Positions 39,065 to 51,400 of a stretch of 64,000 nt of DNA are shown here, piece by piece; positions within the stretch are counted from its first letter, which is position 1, and every line of letters begins with the position of its first letter. A program made the position numbers and the translations under genes. This DNA is from Ciona savignyi (Eukaryota; Chordata; Ascidiacea; Phlebobranchia; Cionidae): contig CH003204.1 of assembly GCA_000149265.1 (NCBI GenBank), positions 209,535 through 273,534 of the forward strand, given 5' to 3'. The notes under the pieces were generated by a model. It was given only the letters and a program-made list of their open reading frames with translations. It was not told the origin of the DNA and ran no database searches.

Positions 39065-39290
39065 GTCCAACCGATTAGTCTGTCGGGTTAAGCGTCACAT
39101 TTTAGCCGAGGGTTTGAAACTGGCCACAAGCTAGTCGGTTGTGTCCTTGGGCAGGGCACTTAACAAAACATTGCTCAAACTCAGTGAATTAATGGGTTCT
39201 ACCAAATTGAAGGAACGTGTGAATCATACTCAACACACTGCAATAGCTCCGGTAACCCGACGGTGCGCGAGGTGATCTGACGATTCATCG
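39065..39290 (+). mobile_element. SINE-1 copy, 3'-truncated
   Basis: Forward copy from CCGATTAGTCTGTCGGGTTAAG to GGTGATCTGACGATT. Confidence 0.82.
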
Positions 39291-39344
39291 TGACATAAGA
39301 TTAAACAACATAAGACGGTCACGCACACACAGATAATAAATATA

Positions 39345-39472
39345 TATATTTGCCTAAATAGCTAAATGTTCTAACCCATGATGGGCTCGTCCATAACACC
39401 GTTTTATTATGTGTATAGCTTCGATATATATATATTCATTGTGTTAATCATTGGGCCATACGACCGTAAACA
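39345..39472 (-). mobile_element. SINE-2 copy
   Basis: Reverse copy with TCTAACCCATGATGGGCTCG and GTGTTAATCATTGGGCCATACGACCG. Confidence 0.7.
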
Positions 39473-39609
39473 GATATCAAACACGGACGGTTAAACCGTG
39501 ATTGTATTGCTCTTTATCATCACCTGGTGGCGCTTAAACATTAGTAAGTTCGACTGTATTATGTCCATAAAACTGTGGTTTAGTGTCGGACTGTTGACGA
39601 AGTAGATCA

Positions 39610-39722
39610 AATGCGGCCGTGGGGTCGATTGATTAACGCGAGCAAAACATACACCAATTATATACAGAACGATCTTAGCGACGAGCCTATCATGGGATCG
39701 AAACTTGGCACGGTTAACAAAA
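39610..39722 (+). mobile_element. SINE-2 copy
   Basis: Forward copy: GGCCGTGGGGTCGATTGATTAACGCGAGC to ATGGGATCGAAACTTGGCACGG. Confidence 0.75.
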
Positions 39723-39810
39723 TGATCTGAAAACATATATCCAGTGTGCCGTATTCGGAGCGCACAACCATATCAAATAGCAAGCAATCCTTTTTTACAC
39801 TAGTAAATAT

Positions 39811-40052
39811 ATAGGATAGTATATTCATGTATATTCACAAGAATGGGAAAACCAAGGAAGTTAACACACGGGTAGTCATCAGATTACCTCGCGCCCACCG
39901 TCAGGTTACTGGAGATATTGCAGTGTGTTGTGTATGATTCACACGTTTCTTCAATTTGGTAGAACCCATTAATCTGCTGGGTTTAGGCACTGTCCCTTAG
40001 TTGCCTTGACCAAGGACACAACCAAATAGCTAGCGACCTTTCGAACCTGCTA
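39811..40052 (-). mobile_element. SINE-1 copy
   Basis: Reverse copy from ATAGGATAGTATATTCATGT to AGCTAGCGACC; the extreme head is missing. Confidence 0.83.
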
Positions 40053-40917
40053 TATTTCTTGTCTACTTGTCATCAAACCTTTAATGTGCATATTTTGTTT
40101 TCGTTATAACCCGTAACCACTTTTGTTATGTAATCTGTTATAGCTAAATAAGAAAATATCTAAATTATAATGAAAACTGATATATTTGTGCGTATTGGTG
40201 CAATAGTGCTTTCTGGATTTGACCAGTAACGTAGGCCTACCGTATTTCTTAGTTTAATGTTTTTTTAAAAAACAGTGACAAATGTGAGTCGGCTCGATCA
40301 CTTGCAGGCCCGTCAGAGGCGACTGGTTTCACAAAATGCAGATCAGCAGTCACATAAACAACGCATAATATAAATAACAGATATTAATTAAATCTAGTTT
40401 AAATCTGGTTCTAAACAGCAAAAAAATCATCCTTATAATATAAGTCGAACTACAAAAATAATTTTGTGTAAAAACAATAAATTGATTACCTTTTTTCAAA
40501 GGATTTGCGCGTTAAAACCAAGATGGGTTTAGTGAATTCTAAATAACTTAGCTTATAGAACACATACATACAACAAATTGCAATCGTTAGAAAAAAGAAT
40601 AAATTGTAAATCATATTAAAGCAAAATTAATAAAATATGTCGACTGTATATCCCTCTAATACTTCGGTGAAGTCGACATACTTTTACGCAAAAACTACCA
40701 TATATAATTCAAATAAAAAAATCCAGGTATCGATATAATTCCCTTGTACAGTCTGTAAATATTAGCCGTTTACTTATATTAGAGTACGTTTTGTTTTACA
40801 GGGATTTACGCAACACCGCCTTGAACCGATTTCATCCCACTCCATTGTGAAGCATTGTGCGATGTACCCAGTAAAGCAGACGCCTACATTAAATAGGGTC
40901 CAGTTAATAGCAGATAA

Positions 40918-41134
40918 CTCCGGTTCCTCTAAATACCCACTATGGGCAGTGTGCAGGCAATGTGTGGACAGTGTGTAGGCAGTGGGTGTACTTGTCAGAG
41001 TTAGGGTAATGGTTTCAAGTGTGTCCACACTGCCAAATAACGCTGTCTACACACTGCTACACTGGCCACACTGGCCACACTAGCCACACTGCCTACACTA
41101 CACACTGCCCACACTGGGTATTTAGAATCACCCG
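40918..41134. repeat. Hairpin element with GGCAGTGTG-rich inverted arms
   Basis: Left arm CTAAATACCCACTATGGGCA + GTGTGCAGG..., right arm ...ACACTGCCCACACTGGGTAT + TTAG. The arms are inverted copies at the tips, and inside both decay into irregular CAGTGTG/CACACTG decamer repeats, with a 30-40-base loop around 41000. It could be a foldback MITE. Confidence 0.65.
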
Positions 41135-41476
41135 ATAACTTAACTTGTAAATAATTTACAATTTTTCTCTTGGTTTTGTTGGAAAGAATAATAAAATAAC
41201 AGTCTTTTTAATACAAAATTACTAAAATTGACCATCAAATTCATACTCCTCTAATACTGGGTTGAATTTGACACATTTTTTTTTGCAAATTTCCCGCGTT
41301 TTTTTTGCCATTTAAAATATGCTTTTAGTGCTTTGTTACGTCACAATTTAAGTTTGTTTTCATCTAGAAATTTCGGCGGATTATCTGCTAACCACGTGGC
41401 AGGTTCAGTATCAGTATATTAAATATACAGTGAAAAATGGATAACTTTAAAACTGTTCATACCTAAAAGGATCCAA

Positions 41477-42823
41477 TTGCCACCGGGGCCCTTACGTCGC
41501 ATCAAAATTCTGGTTGCGACGATATGGGTTATTGTCATCTACAGATTAGTCGTTAGTGCCAAAAATGCATGGAGTTATGCAGGAAATGCGCCGTGCAACC
41601 GTTTTAGACGGTTAGGCTTGGCGTTGTCAAGACAGGGTGAGCAAAGCTTTATATTTCACTAATTTATCTTACTACCAGTATCGTTAAACACAATAAAATT
41701 CGGATAATGTGTACCATGTGTTCAAGAATTAGTCATTTTTTTGTATTAGTCAGTAAACGTTTTTCCCCTAAGACTATTAGTAATTTGTACAAAAATAAGC
41801 TACGGTGTTTGGAAATATTAAATATACTTTTGCTAATTATAAAATTTTCTTCTTTATGCATGTCGTTCGATATGCTCTTACAGAAAAGACAAAAAGAGCA
41901 AGATCTTCCTGCCTGTATACAATTAATTTTCTTTTGGCGAAAGGGGATAAATCCGTTGTGAAAATATGTTGCTATAGAGCTTCGTTGTGAAAATATGTTG
42001 CTATGAGCTGGCGAAACCGACGTTGATCTACTGGTGCAAATTTTTCGTGAGGTAGGAAAGTTTACATATGGAGATGCAAATTAATGTGGTTAAAATTGAT
42101 TTGGTTTAACAAAAGTACAAAACATACATTTGTTTGTACTGATTTTGTCTTGTAGATCTGCTCTGCGGATCTCATCAGAAATATTGCAACAATTGGCTGT
42201 CCCGGCCGCATCGTTTCCATTGACGAGTCCAGTCGGTGGTGGCGAAAAGAAAGCCGGGAAACCGCCAAGGTCGGCCAAATTTCCAGCAGTTTCGGTTGCA
42301 TCCTTACAACAACTAAGTAAAGTTTTTGTCCGAATTTTAAAATGCGATATACTATTTTACGTTTCTATTCAAGGAAGTGCTTCATCAGAATGGTGCCACG
42401 TAGAGACGCCGATACCTTGATTGCCGATCACGGATAACATCGGCAGAGGCACGGAGATTCACTCGGATGAGTGGCGGGCGTATTGCAGTATTCCTGTTAT
42501 TTTTGTTCAATTTTATTAAAGACAATCGATCCACCATTAATCAATAGGTTTTCCATCCAGCATTAGGAATGGGATACATCCACCGAACAGTGAACAACTC
42601 CGTGCAGTTTGTAACCGCCGCAGGTGTGCATACCAACCACATTGAAAACCTGTGGCGGCACTGCAAAAGAAAACTGGCACGTATGAACGGCATCACCAGA
42701 GACCATCTTCCTGGGTATCTGGATGAATTTATGTGGCGCCGTAAATTGGAGCACTCCCGCGTTTTTCCAGGTATAGTAAGACACTGCAGCCTCTACGAGT
42801 CTACGGTAACTAATTCGGAATAA
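41477..42823 (+). pseudogene. ISXO2/IS1595-like transposase, decayed
   Basis: Pieces of an ISXO2-type DDE transposase lie in order: an N-terminal remnant near 41490-41600 (FWLRRYGLLSS, then an in-frame stop and a CQKCMELCRKC cluster in a shifted frame); 42008-42051 (VDLLVQIFRE); 42156-42316 (ICSADL, IVSIDESSRWWRKE); 42374-42487 (KCFIRMVPRRDADTLIA, then IGRGTEIHSDEWRAYC); and 42561-42823 (HTNHIENLWRHCKRKL, YLDEFMWRR). The three catalytic acids (IDES, HSDEW, IENLW) survive. The frame breaks at about 42426, consistent with loss of two bases, and the N-terminal zinc region is broken. Piece boundaries have usable splice signals, so an intron-containing domesticated gene with one error is the alternative. 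Confidence 0.62.
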
Positions 42824-43135
42824 AAGAAAGTTCTGACATGCGGTGGTCTAGTATAGGCGATTGCAACATAAACTCCTATTATTACGTATATCGTTTATGA
42901 CGCAATTAATGCTGGTTTCACATAGACATCAAGAAAACACGTAGGCAAATGAATAAATAATGGGTCGAGAAATCTTACATTTAAGTTTATTAAAGCAAGC
43001 TCAAATATCGCATTTAATAAATGATATTGGTGTATCAGTTTATTTTTAACATTTTTGACTGCAATGTGCCGTCAAATTTAGTAAGTTTACAAATGTGCCG
43101 CAAGTGAAAAAGGGTTGCGGGGCATTGTTCTAGAT

Positions 43136-43418
43136 CAGTGGTTTTTCTTAACCTGTGGGTAACCCACAAAGGGGTAATTTGGCATTTTAAAAGGAGTAAC
43201 ATAAATTTTCAAAATAAAAAAGAAGTAACTTCGATGGCAAACGTTGTCATGCGCTTTTTACTCTAAAAGTCCTTTGAATGTACAATAAATAAAATACTTT
43301 TTCTATGGGTTTATGTTGGATTGCAAGATATATTAGATTATGTTTTTCTAAAAGGGAATAATTAATAGCCATCGAAACATTTTGAGGGTAACTACAGAAA
43401 ACATGTGAAGAACCACTG
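43136..43418. mobile_element. hAT MITE with perfect 8-bp target duplication
   Basis: Left end CAGTGGTTTTTCTTAACCTG, right end GAAGAACCACTG, flanked on both sides by TTCTAGAT (43128-43135 and 43419-43426). The CAGTGGTTCTTAACC terminus is typical of hAT-derived MITEs in many animals. There is no coding capacity in 283 bp. Confidence 0.88.
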
Positions 43419-43597
43419 TTCTAGATGGATAAGAACAATTTTGTTGATGCTGTCCCAAAATATCACATTGTCTATATTTAAATCAAATGGACTTCCAATG
43501 TTTTCATCCTTGTTATAACGCAACTTGATTTTTTTTTAATTCTATATATGAATTGGTCGTTTAAACCATTTGGCCACACGACTGTTCACTTTAGTTT

Positions 43598-43715
43598 AGT
43601 TTAGTTTTATTTTTTGTTTCCACGATGAAAATACGAAGCGGGACTATCGGTAAAAATTTGGAAAACGGCAAAACGACAGTCGTTAGAACACGTCTAATAA
43701 AAGAAAAAGACTATT
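43598..43715 (+). repeat. Dispersed repeat, TTTAGTTTATT family
   Basis: Shares TTTAGTTTAGTTT, GGAAAACGGCAAAACGACAG and TCGTTAGAACACGTC with 17650-17785. Confidence 0.6.
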
Positions 43716-44461
43716 AAAATTCTGTATAATTTGACGTGGCCGCTAAACCCAAATAAAAAAAAAACTTCTAATGTATTTGTACGGTAGTCAATGAGAAGTC
43801 GCATATAAAGCAACAAATGCAACACAAAACATTTTATTTCAGTCTGCCATTTCTCACTCTGTCAACGTATCTTTAATCCGAAATATTCTCACAAGACAAA
43901 AATAGTCCACTCACGAATTATTTCGACCTTGTTTTTACTCCCTTAAATCTTTTAACAGAAGTGAAACTGTTTTCATTAAGCAATTTTGTGCACTGTTGTT
44001 TCACACGCCCGTCCTATGCAATGCATTATGTAATTCGTCATTATAACTGCGGTACCAAATGTTAAACATCATAACTTCACTAAATAACTATACGTATCTC
44101 TCCCCTTTATTTTCTTAACCGTCAAGATACTGGTATGTTTATTTTGACACTTAAAAACTCTTCAAAACGTCCGAATTATTCATGTACTCATAAGTTTAAT
44201 GCACTTTTCAAATATTTATGTGTAGGACAGTAATTTTACAGTGAGTCTTTTATTAATTTTCGACATGGCAGTTTGAAAAACTAAACTAGTTGATGTAACT
44301 TTGTAACACACAGAGGATTTGGCTTTAAATTTTGGAAAAAAAACAAACAGGCAAAAGCTTTCTAAATTAACCACGATTGCAAAACCATATTTTGTACAAT
44401 TGATGTCGTGAAAGATTTACTCTCTCTCTTTGCCTATTTTAATTTTTTCCCTTCCCTTTGT

Positions 44462-44756
44462 CCGGCCCGGTGGTCTAGCGGTTAAGTGCGTCACCTTTCA
44501 ATCGAAAGGTTGCAGGTGCGAAACTGGTCGCTAGCTAGTCGGTTGTGTCCTTGGGCAAGGCACTTTACGGACATTGCCTAAACCCAGCAGATTAATGGGT
44601 GCTACAAAATTGAAGGAACGTGTCTATCATATACAACACACTGCAATAGCTCCGGTAACCCGACGATGGGCGCGAGATGATCTGACGATTGCCCGTGTGA
44701 TAACCCCCTAGGTTTTCCCATTCACGGGGATAAACATGAATATCCTATCCTATCCT
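44462..44756 (+). mobile_element. SINE-1, best full-length copy
   Basis: From GGCCCGGTGGTCTAGCGGTT to TGAATATCCTATCCTATCCT. An A-box-like TGGTCTAGCGG and a B-box-like GGTTGCAGGTGCGAA lie ~40 bases apart, as in tRNA-derived SINE heads. The tRNA-unrelated body is shared by all copies and the tail consists of ATCCT repeats. It is the youngest-looking copy in the window and may correspond to a published Ciona SINE; I cannot verify that. Confidence 0.9.
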
Positions 44757-45376
44757 CCTACCGTATAAAGTACCCACAATTCGAGTCACTTCTAGACGAA
44801 ATAAGGAAATACACATATTTAGAAATGCATTTATTTGAAATTGTTAGTTAATGCGATGTTTATTCAATATGTTGCATAACATATCTGCTAAACCACTTCA
44901 GTGTTACGAATATAGGCCTATAGTCTAAAAGTAGGACTACGTCATAATTACAAATGTCATCATTTCAAAATTAAAAAAAAAATCTAGTGTTATATAACAC
45001 TTGTATAAAATGCACGAATTCACCTCCTAAAATCCTGAAATTCCTTCATAGGGAGGACTCTTATAGAGTGTTTGTGAAATGTTTTTGTTTTATACAGATT
45101 GCTTTTAGATGTATCGTAATGACATACTGAGAGCGAATTAATTACTTTTAAAGTAAAAAAACGTTTAAAGTAGTTTAATAGCAAAGAAAGTTTTAATATG
45201 ACACGTACTTGCATCAGCTTATACTGGGTAACATTCAAAATATAGTATCTCGTCTTCGTCGAATATTTCTAGGTGTTGATACAGGTTTCTGGATAAACGC
45301 GTGTCTCAGTTTGTTTAGTATCATTACCAACGTTATGCATACACAAACACATTTATGCATATGCACACACTTGATT

Positions 45377-45416
45377 GTGTGTGAGGGGTGTGTGTGCGCG
45401 CGCGTGTGTGTGTGCG
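45377..45416 (+). repeat. GT/GC microsatellite
   Basis: Alternating purine-pyrimidine run (GTGTGTGCGCGCGCGTGTGTGTGTGC). Reading frames through it are not coding. Confidence 0.9.
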
Positions 45417-46694
45417 TCTAAGACATTGCTGACTTGTAAAAAAGAAAATGTTTTTAATCATTTTAACCAAAGATTCAAATCCATTAAATTTTCACTCAGA
45501 CCGTTTTTAAACAGAAACCTGTATACAAATCAGTGGCCTTTCCGCCACACGACCGTTCAAGTGCCCAAACAAAACTTATTTTATGTTCTAAATTTTAATA
45601 GCGATAGCATAGGGAAAGAATGTATAGGCATAACATAACATGCAGCATACATTGTTGCATGTGTTTGTATACTATTTACTACGGCAATTGCATTTTAAAA
45701 ATCTTATATCAGTGGTACAAAATTCAACAGTTATGTTGGTACGTTACGTCTATCTTTATAAGGTCGCAGTCTTCCGATTCGTTGAAGGTTTGCCTTGTGC
45801 GAAAAAAACGACCGTTTGACATTTACAAGAAAATGTTATCGGCCAAATTAAAAGCCAAGCGAAAGTCTGCTTATTTCGGTGGTGTAAAACGCCGTTATTA
45901 CTTCTATGTATAGCGACAGTTTAATACAGCCTGTTTTATGGCTATTACGCACTACCAAAAAGAAATTCTATTGTGCAGGAAGGAAAGTGAAATAAATAAC
46001 AGTCTCTATTTGATAATAAAAACCATTTATTGTTGGAAAACTTTTTATTAAGCACATGCAGCCAAAAACATGGCCGATTGTATCTGTTGTTTACTTTACT
46101 AGCGAACTAAATTTATATAATATTTGTTTCTATAGCGAACTAAATTTATATATATTTCTAGCGAACTAAATTTAGATTTGTTCACATTAGTGAAAAGGCA
46201 TAGCACCCGACAAGCATCCTATACCTAGCATAGTTTTTAGATAAATTTATTTTAAACTTAAAGCACCTAAAGAAACGTGAAACTAGATAGGCAAAGTGAA
46301 TAAATATCGAAGGACAAAGCATTTTTTTGCTGTAAGCTTTCGTTGAATTGTCTAAACTAAAGGAAAACAACCCTAGTAACGTATTGCTATTGGACAGTTT
46401 TATTTAAAGTTTTAATTTCAATTAAAATTGCTGCTGCAATTTGTTTTGCTTGATGTAAGGTTATACGACCACGTCACTTTTTTTGGTATTATACAATATG
46501 TTTTTACTGGCGTGTTTTAAAATACAGTTTTTTCGCTTTATCCTGCGTCATATACTTAAAACAATTTTGCTATTCTTCTTTAATGTAATGAAGGAGTAAA
46601 AAATTAAACTTAACCAAATATAGTTGGTCAGAAGAGTAGCTAAGTTGTGAAGGGCAATCCTGTTTTGGGCATTATCATAAATCTACAGGATAAC

Positions 46695-46888
46695 ACTATA
46701 AAAGGAGGGAAGGTGGAAGGAGAGAAACTGCACACACTAAAATTACGGAAAGTACTTTTTACCCTGCCCTAAACACTAATCTCAACCCCAAAACTAACCT
46801 TAACTCCGACCCCATGTTTAAAACTATAAATGCCCTAATTTTCATTTTAGTGTGCAGTTTCCCTTCTTCCCGCTTTCCCTCCTTTTAG
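46695..46888. mobile_element. TIR MITE, GGAGGGAAAG family
   Basis: Left arm TATAAAAGGAGGGAAGGTGG through GAAACTGCACACACTAAAAT; right arm ATTTTAGTGTGCAGTTTCCC through CTTTCCCTCCTTTTAG. The core contains AACCCCAAAACTAACCTTAA. Confidence 0.82.
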
Positions 46889-48410
46889 TTTTCCCCAATT
46901 TACAGCTTGTACCCAAAAACATTCGCTGTCCTAGTATTTTTCACGTTTTGCTGGTCTATTGATTAAAGCAAATCTTGTCTATTCATGGTGTGAGGAAAAA
47001 TTGAACAAGGATTAAGCGCTGCGTTATATGAGATTATGTATGTTTTTTTCTTTTTATTCATAATCGATTTTTTAGACCGTGTCGAAATTTTCATTCTGAA
47101 AGCGACCAATGACAAACTGATCTTACAGGCACGCTTAATCTCTTATTATACTCGTGTTTTCATCTGGCAGAAAATTGTGACCAAACAATGGTAAGTTGTG
47201 AATATTTTATATTAGCAGTAATATTATTAAGGCTATAGGTCCAGCAGGCGAGGGTTGATAAAACATTTGTAATTAAGCAAGCAGCAAAGGACAATGAATT
47301 CAGTCTCAGCACAAATAAAGAAAATCCTCTAAGAAAAAACGACAAGCGTTGATATAATGGCGTTAAGTAACTCGGCTGCGTCTAGTGTTTTCATCACGGT
47401 TCACTGCTAGCAGTAGATCCGTGAGGGCCCAATAGATGCGTTATAGTCTCGTTTTGAGTGACGTATAGCGAAAGAACATATTCAGCCTTTTCCTCCCATT
47501 TGACGTGTACTTGATTAAAGGGAAAATCTCCAGGCAGCTTATTTTATTATTTTAACTTTATTATGCAGAATTACGAACCAGGCAGCTACTAACCGGGCTA
47601 CCGCCTAGTTTGAACAGAATTTTTACAAAAAAATGCGTGGATTTAGAAGCAAATTTCAAAATGCTATAGGTTAGTTAAGGGCAATTTGGATAAGGTATAC
47701 CAAGCATAATACCACTGTTTTGTTAATTGCCTCAAGGTACAGAGAATTTTGGATTAATTAACGAGAGGTTTTAAACTACAAGTCGGACATACATTCATCG
47801 CATTTTAGACTACTACAGTTTCAGTTCGAATGGTTGTTAACAGCATCCTGTTTCAGATGACCAAGATAATGTTTGAGGCTTATAGATCTAAATACATCAT
47901 TTACCGGTAAATGGGGTCTCGTCTGTACATTTGATTGTAACTGAGATTGTAATCACACTCGTCTGTTAGTTCATTCATTATTTAGTGCTCTCGTATTTGT
48001 TTACCAGATTACAGGTGCGATTTTAAATTTGGCCACAGCAAAATACGAGATCGATAAATTCATATTTATGGGCAGGTGTTAGGCGTGAAAAAGCCAATCG
48101 AAAATAGGCTCCGGCGTAGGCCATTTGCAGTCGACTTAAATCGAGAAAATTTAAACCAGATAAAAAGTGCATACTTGCGGAAAGGCCGTTTATAGACCTA
48201 CAGTTATATACTAAACACTTTAGGTACAATTGTTTGCCGACAGCTCAGGCAATCTCCGAGATAACAATTCCAGATATAAATACAAGTTACCGGTCTAGTG
48301 TTTATCCAGTCTTTGTTGGATTTCGTGCATTGTTTAGTTTGTTTATACAGAGCTGGCTTATGTTGAAATAACTTAGCCTGACGTACTATATCCAGCAAAC
48401 GAACGTAGCA

Positions 48411-51400
48411 ATGGCGGGTATGTTCTCTATGCTCAACAACAGTCATCTACGAATAGATGGTCTCGGCTCCTCGAGTCAATGGGATGAGGCGGGCGGTGGG
48501 CGCGGGTCGCCGTCCACTTGGTCACCGTTTTTGGCCAGGAAAGCAACCTATATAAACCGTCAGCAATCACAGTAAGCTTGTGTTATTACTACCGCGCGAG
48601 TTAAACTTACTCGTCGATTTTTGCACAGAGCTAGCAGCCATGCACAAAGACCAGCGGCGGGAAGGGACCGACTTCCTAAAAGCATCCGAAAACAACAGTA
48701 AGTCGATCCTAATGACTAACAAACTTCCCATTGACCCAACACAAATGCTTTCATGACGCAGAATCTCCCAGATGCACCCTATCATAAGACGGAGCGTGTG
48801 TACGATTATCCTGGCAGCAGTTGCTGTAACTACAGGACTCGTCTTTCTGTTGATCGACCTTCTAGTACTCAATCAAACAGTACGTCGGCGGAATTTAATT
48901 TGAACCAGTGTAGGATTGTAAATTAGTTTTAACCCACCGTAATTTAATAAAGATTTCAATCCGTGGTTTTGTGGTCATCGGTGCGGGAGTACTCGTCGGT
49001 ATAATCGGATTACTCTGGCTTAAGCACAGTTTTGCTCAGCTCAAGGTACTAAATGACCGCATCGAAAAGACACGAGAGGTAAGCCTTAACTTTTCACCTG
49101 TGGCTTATTGAAGGGAAGATATAATGCTTTTCCCACACATTCCAACTCATGACTCTTGAGATTTTTATTCATAATTTATTGAGTAAATTCTCCATGCCTT
49201 GAATAATGAATGCGTCCCTAATGATCTAACATACCAGTACGTAATTACTGATGCCTGTTCGCGTATTGAGATTAATTGCGTGCGGCCGTCGCGGGCGTTG
49301 CGCATAATCAGACTAATTATTGAGCCAAATCATGATCACATTTCCCAGTTACCCAATGTATTATTTATTGAATAATCCTGCCTTTGCATAGGGTGCATAG
49401 TTATTTTGATTATTGGTTAATATTAGGTAGTTATGCTGTCAGCAGAATGGTTACTTATAGCTGAAACTAGCCATGTGCTATTCGATAATATTTTTAATCA
49501 CTTAATAAATTATGCTTGAAACCAGTGGAGTATTATATCGAATAAAATTAAAACAACAATTGTATCATACACAAAAATTCCGCAATGAATTGGTTTATCC
49601 GACTCTTGTGTTTTAACAAAATCCTTATTATAGTCGCATTCCCGCCTCGCTGTTTAAACATTGGTTGGGACCTTACACCGGAAAAACTAAAATAAGGGAA
49701 AACGGGAATGCGGCAAGGAGGGATACTGCAGACTAAATTGAAGATAGGGCATTGGAGTTAGCTTTAAACATGGGGTTAGAGTTAGGGTTGTTACTTGGGC
49801 TTGAGATTAGTGTTTAGGGAAAGGGTAAAATAAATTCCCATGGTTTTAGCAGTTTCCCTCCTTCCTTCTCGCTTTCCCTCCCTTTAGCGTTGCCCCCTTA
49901 CACTTATCATGATCTACAGTCCGGACGCTTTGTTCATCTATATATCGCATCGCACCGTAAACCGAGTTCCTTCGGCTGATGGCGGCTGTGTCCTTTGGGC
50001 AAGACACTTCGCGATGAATTAAACAAAACACTGTTAAAATGTCTCAAACAAGCAAAGAACATTACAGTAACTCCGTTACCTCAACTTTGGGTATATTGGA
50101 CCATTGCCCGAGTTAAAACGACTCTTTTTTTCCTAATCACGCGGATGAACACGTACTGTTCCATCCAAGGGGAGTCCGTATCAAAAAACAACCATAAAGC
50201 ATACTACAGTACCCTCCACTGGTTAAATAGAACGTCAGTATGGAAACAGCCATTTTAAACAGTATCGCACCCTTGAAAAAAACTCTTTTGTCCATTCTCA
50301 ATTAACTTTGTTTCTATAAATTCGTGCCTGAACTGTTTAAAAAGATTAACGGATTGCTTCTAGGCGAGAAAGAAACAACTGACCGAACATCATCGTTTCA
50401 CGAAGGACAATTTTCCCAACGCAATGACTACGTTGGTCATGCATTGCAATGTACATCGTGCCACTAAGGACGTGGAGGGAGAAAGATCGGACATACAGTG
50501 AGTCTGTTTTAAAGCTATCAATCAGTGTGGGTTGGTCTACGAATCGGCGAAGCTATGAAGCTTACTGTTCGGAAAGTTTATTAATATGCCGTCAGTAGAT
50601 TACCATAACTTAAAAATTAAAACATAATAACGACAAAAAGAAACTGTTACATCCTTTGAGTACCCCAATAATAGTAAAAGCAATATAGCGCCACCACGTA
50701 ACGGGGCTTCCCCGCATAAGACTAAAACGTGCTGAAAAGGTACAAGGTGGTTGGATTATTACAACTACGAATACGATACAATACGATTACAATACGATTA
50801 CGCTGTTTACTTTTTACGTTTTATCTATATGTTGTGTTATAATAAATACGAAGAACACAACAGAAACAGTCTGAAGTCTTTTAAACATAACAAACATGTA
50901 ATCAACACAGTAGTGATAATGTACAGGTGAACCTTTAAAGAAAGGCTTGGTCATAATGGTCCACAATATATTGAATACCGCAAGGTAATTTTGACAAATT
51001 AATATTAATTTTTTCAGGAGAGAAAGAGTATACCCACAGTTATCGACTCACTTGATAATAAAACAACCTAATGTAAGTTGTTATACGGATGACTTCGAAA
51101 ATCTATACTGGATAAGCAATTGAGTCTATTATAGCACCCATGAATTTATAAGCAATTTATCGCATTCAACACAACCCATCACAACACCAATAAGAGTGAA
51201 TCGTAGTAGTCATTTTTACACGGCTTGTTTCCTAATATGAAAAAACTGGTTTTGATTTAATGTGCTGATATACTTTGGCTAAGAATGTCATATTCACCAA
51301 ATAATCTATAAACTTCTTTATATTGCAGAGTTTTATGCCAACATAGGCTAAATTGCAGCTTAACCACTAACCACTATGTCACAACATGCTTAGAATAGCC

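Larger units (their letters stand above)
38613..41460. other. Intergenic region between 14-3-3 gene 2 and the transposase relic
   Basis: No supported gene. It contains SINE-1 (39065-39290, 39811-40052), SINE-2 (39345-39472, 39610-39722) and a hairpin element (40918-41134). The rest is AT-rich. Confidence 0.6.
42824..48410. other. Intergenic region with repeats, no supported gene
   Basis: 5.6 kb of AT-rich sequence with a hAT-like MITE (43136-43418), a TTTAGTTTATT-family repeat (43598-43715), a SINE-1 (44462-44756), a GT microsatellite (45377-45416) and a GGAGGG MITE (46695-46888). The 97-codon ORF at 45620-45913 ends in a basic stretch (KLKAKRKS, VKRRYY) but matches nothing I recognise. Confidence 0.55.

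Noticed and set aside
45620..45913. 97-codon ORF ending in a basic stretch
   Set aside because: No start context, splice partners, domain or homology I recognise; likely chance or transposon debris.
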